Positions 62,189 to 64,000 of a stretch of 64,000 nt of DNA are shown here, one piece after another. Within the stretch, counting starts at the first letter, position 1, and the number at the start of each line of letters is the position of its first letter. The stretch covers positions 1-64,000 of the forward strand of contig CALJSB010000119.1 of the NCBI GenBank assembly GCA_937976305.1, given 5' to 3'. Made by a program: the position numbers and the translations under genes. This stretch comes from an uncultured Acidimicrobiales bacterium (GTDB taxonomy: Bacteria > Actinomycetota > Acidimicrobiia > Acidimicrobiales > SZUA-35). Below the pieces are notes generated by a model that was given only the letters and a program-made list of their open reading frames with translations, was not told where the DNA came from and searched no databases.

Positions 62189-62511
62189 CCCTCAGCAATC
62201 TCGATCCGCTGCTTACTCCACCCAAGCGTCTGGCCGCGATGGGGATCATTGCCGCGGCCACGAAGGTGGAGTTCGGCTATCTACGGGATGAGCTCGATCT
62301 CAGCGACAGCGATCTGTCCAAACAACTCAAGGCACTCGCCGACGCCGATTACCTGACATCCAAGCGGACCGGAAAAGGCAAGACTCGCAAGTCGTGGTTC
62401 TCGATTACGAACACGGGGCAACAGGCACTTCACAGCCATGCTGCTGCGTTGCGCCAGCTCCTCGAGCCGGCCACGCCTGCGCCAACCGACGAATCAACGC
62501 TTGCAGTCTGA
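62185..62511 (+). CDS. Winged-helix transcriptional regulator (MarR/PF13601-like)
   Basis: 108 residues. Helix-turn-helix and wing: FGYLRDELDLSDSDLSKQLK then LADADYLTSKRTGKGKTRKS and WFSITNTGQQAL, matching the small 'winged helix DNA-binding domain' regulators paired with membrane proteins. Coupled to the upstream membrane-protein gene by ATGA. The perfect palindrome at 61671-61689 is its likely operator. Confidence 0.87.
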   Translation: MTLSNLDPLLTPPKRLAAMGIIAAATKVEFGYLRDELDLSDSDLSKQLKALADADYLTSKRTGKGKTRKSWFSITNTGQQALHSHAAALRQLLEPATPAPTDESTLAV

Positions 62512-62698
62512 GCACAACAAGCCCTCCGAGCACAACCACCACTGACCGTTCTCGAGGCGTCATGTCGTACGTCCGCGATCGGGCGATGGCCTCACTGCGG
62601 GTGGCCACTTGATAGCCAGGCCCCATTGCTTCCCTCAGAGAGTGGGCGTCGAATGTGGGCTGGGCGTGTGAGTGATGGCGAGGGTGCTGCTTGGTCAT
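62405..62698 (-). CDS. Doubtful small ORF divergent from the LysR gene
   Basis: 97 codons. His-rich start (TKQHPRHHSHAQPTFDAHSL), then a hydrophobic stretch (SVVVVLGGLVVLRL) and an Arg/Ala end that overlaps the regulator gene on the other strand. Its position divergent from a LysR regulator, with GAGG just before ATG, is suggestive, but the spacing is too short and the last third is antisense to a real gene. Kept only because the gap 62512-62779 has nothing else. Confidence 0.25.
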   Translation of the reverse strand: MTKQHPRHHSHAQPTFDAHSLREAMGPGYQVATRSEAIARSRTYDMTPRERSVVVVLGGLVVLRLQALIRRLAQAWPARGAGATQQHGCEVPVAPCS

Positions 62699-62743
62699 GA
62701 CCTCATTGTCCGTCTTCTCGACTCATATGAGAAGAGACATGAT

Positions 62744-62763
62744 CTTGTACTTTCCATGACAAG
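62744..62763. promoter_or_regulatory. Possible LysR binding site
   Basis: CTTGT-N10-ACAAG inverted repeat, containing the T-N11-A pattern of LysR boxes, 16 bp before the LysR start codon. The nearby CTCATATGAG (62722-62731) is a second palindrome. Confidence 0.4.
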
Positions 62764-62779
62764 GTGACATGCTTGGCTG

Positions 62780-63655
62780 ATGCAGCTCGACGTTGAATCA
62801 CTGCGGACTTTTCTCGCCGTTCTCGACCACGGTGGCATGACAGCGGCAGCCCGCGAGCTGCACACGAGCCAGTCGGCGGTGAGCTGGAAGATCAAGCGAC
62901 TCGAAGAACGTGTCGGCCGGCAACTCCTGCTGCGAGACGGCCGCACCATCAGCCCGTCGTTCGACGGGCGCAACCTCATCGACGATGCTCGATCAATTGT
63001 CAGCACGCACGATCGAGCCGTCGATCGCCTGCAGTGCTCGGAGCTCTCCGGCACCGTTCGGCTGGGGGCCGACGAAGAGGTCGCCACCTCACACATGGCC
63101 GACGTACTCGGCCAGTTCAAACGGCTACATCCCAACACCGCGGTCGAGTTTGTGATCGATGCCAGCCAGCGGCTGCCCGGCAAGCTCGATCGGGGCGAGA
63201 TCGACGTCGCCGTGTTCCAGACCGGCATCGAAGATGTGTTGCCAACCGACGAGGTGTTGTGGACCGAAGAGCTCTTTTGGATGACCAGCCCGGACAGCCC
63301 GCATCGAACCGGTGCTGTACCGCTCATCACGTTCGGCGATGATTGCTTCTACGGTCGAATTGCCGAGCCGGCCCTCGACCGGGCTGGCCTCGACCATCAG
63401 ATCGTGTTCTCCGGTCAGTCGTCTGCTGCGGTGAAAGCGGCGGTTGAAGCCGGTCTCGGCGTGGCTGTGCTCAGCACTCGGTATCTCGACTGCGCGATGG
63501 TGAAATGGCAACCAGACGTCGACGTCGAGTCGCTCCCCAACGTGGCGCAGATCGCTCGCTCGTCCAGTGGTCAGCGAGAGCCCGTCGTTGATGCGCTCTT
63601 CAAAGCCATTGTCAGCACCACCGGCGAGATCGCAGAAGAGGCCGCCCCGATCTAA
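62780..63655 (+). CDS. LysR-family transcriptional regulator
   Basis: 291 residues. N-terminal HTH (TAAARELHTSQSAVSWKIKR, about residues 21-40) and a periplasmic-binding-like effector domain (GTVRLGADEEVATSHMADVL onward). Probably autoregulates through the inverted repeat just upstream. It may control the F420-dependent oxidoreductase gene that starts 10 bp downstream, whose -10 box overlaps its stop codon. Confidence 0.92.
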   Translation: MQLDVESLRTFLAVLDHGGMTAAARELHTSQSAVSWKIKRLEERVGRQLLLRDGRTISPSFDGRNLIDDARSIVSTHDRAVDRLQCSELSGTVRLGADEEVATSHMADVLGQFKRLHPNTAVEFVIDASQRLPGKLDRGEIDVAVFQTGIEDVLPTDEVLWTEELFWMTSPDSPHRTGAVPLITFGDDCFYGRIAEPALDRAGLDHQIVFSGQSSAAVKAAVEAGLGVAVLSTRYLDCAMVKWQPDVDVESLPNVAQIARSSSGQREPVVDALFKAIVSTTGEIAEEAAPI

Positions 63656-63658
63656 CGT
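63653..63658 (+). promoter_or_regulatory. -10 element of a likely leaderless promoter (LLM gene)
   Basis: TAACGT, overlapping the LysR stop codon, 7 bp upstream of ATG 63666. Confidence 0.45.
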
Positions 63659-63665
63659 GCGCCGC

Positions 63666-64000
63666 ATGGACATCGGCGTTGCCATTGGCTTCTCACACCA
63701 CACCCCTGTCGACTACATCGTGGGTGCGGCCCAACGGGTCGAGGCTGCTGGCTTTGCCGCTCTGTGGGTACCAGAACACGTCGTGTTCCTGGCCGAGTAC
63801 GAATCTGACTACCCGTATTCAGATGACGGCAAGCTCCCCGGCTCGCCTGAGGGCATCCTCGATCCCTTTGCCGCCCTCACCTTTGTCGCTGCTCACACAT
63901 CGACGCTCCGGCTTGGAACGGGCGTGTGCCTGGTCCCTCAACGCCAGCCGGTCTATACCGCCAAGATGGTGGCCGACCTCGACTATCTCTCCGGCGGTCG
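63666..64000 (+). CDS. Luciferase-like (LLM) F420-dependent oxidoreductase, partial
   Basis: First 111 codons only; the gene runs off the window end. MDIGVAIGFSHHTPVDYIVG, AAQRVEAAGFAALWVPEHVV, then FAALTFVAAHTSTLRLGTGV and LVPQRQPVYTAKMVADLDYL are the standard start of the bacterial luciferase-like TIM-barrel family, which in actinobacteria mostly use coenzyme F420. Substrate unknown. Confidence 0.88.
   Translation, partial: MDIGVAIGFSHHTPVDYIVGAAQRVEAAGFAALWVPEHVVFLAEYESDYPYSDDGKLPGSPEGILDPFAALTFVAAHTSTLRLGTGVCLVPQRQPVYTAKMVADLDYLSGG

Overview
The window is chromosomal DNA from a high-G+C actinobacterium. DUF2469, a WhiG/FliA-type sigma factor, SARP/BTAD and ECF regulators, DUF2510 and many SD-less genes with a TANNNT box 6-7 bp before the start codon point to Actinomycetota. 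A marine or freshwater member of the Acidimicrobiia (Ilumatobacter-like) is my inference. No plasmid, phage, IS, CRISPR, rRNA or tRNA features were seen.

Layout. 1-9.2 kb: a regulatory/accessory block on the minus strand (giant acidic repeat protein, BTAD-ATPase regulator, TetR regulator), divergent from a carotenoid oxygenase. 9.4-17.4 kb: membrane, Nudix, flavin-fold, ECF sigma/anti-sigma-like, zinc-ribbon and SulP genes. 17.4-31.8 kb: a long minus-strand housekeeping run (dapB, pnp, rpsO, ribF, truB, rbfA, DUF503, infB, ylxR, nusA, rimP) with a few plus-strand enzymes between. 31.9-34.4 kb: an accessory island. 34.4-43.4 kb: ispG-rseP-dxr-cdsA-frr-pyrH-tsf-rpsB, which combines the MEP isoprenoid pathway, lipid synthesis and translation factors. 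43.6-50.7 kb: ECF42 sigma/DGPF pair, degenerate M23 protein, whiG-dprA-comM. 50.9-54.7 kb: accessory block (acyl-CoA ligase, cytochrome c, crotonase, small proteins, ArsC-like protein). 54.8-60.6 kb: yraN, DUF2469, rplS, trmD, rimM, KH protein, rpsP, ffh. 60.7-64 kb: small membrane proteins, DinB, HTH and LysR regulators and a partial luciferase-like oxidoreductase.

The most notable content is two genes that look broken by TGA codons but are better read as selenoproteins. (1) At 31901-33397 (minus) a linalool dehydratase/isomerase-like gene stays open through two in-frame TGAs (codons 216 and 225). They fall exactly on the two active-site cysteines of that family, nine residues apart, and the second TGA is followed by a hairpin with a GGUCU apical loop at +19. 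(2) At 54348-54716 (plus) an ArsC-fold protein has TGA at codon 12 in place of the catalytic cysteine, followed by a perfect 7-bp hairpin at +13. TGA is also used as a normal stop elsewhere in the window, so a changed genetic code is unlikely. No selenocysteine machinery (selA, selB, selC, selD) lies in the window.

Other recurring themes are Asp/Glu- or Ala/Glu-rich disordered extensions on conserved proteins (CdsA, NusA, IF2, S2, S16, RbfA), short tandem duplications that span stop codons (SulP, rimP, whiG, yraN), and two families of interspersed hairpin repeats in intergenic DNA.
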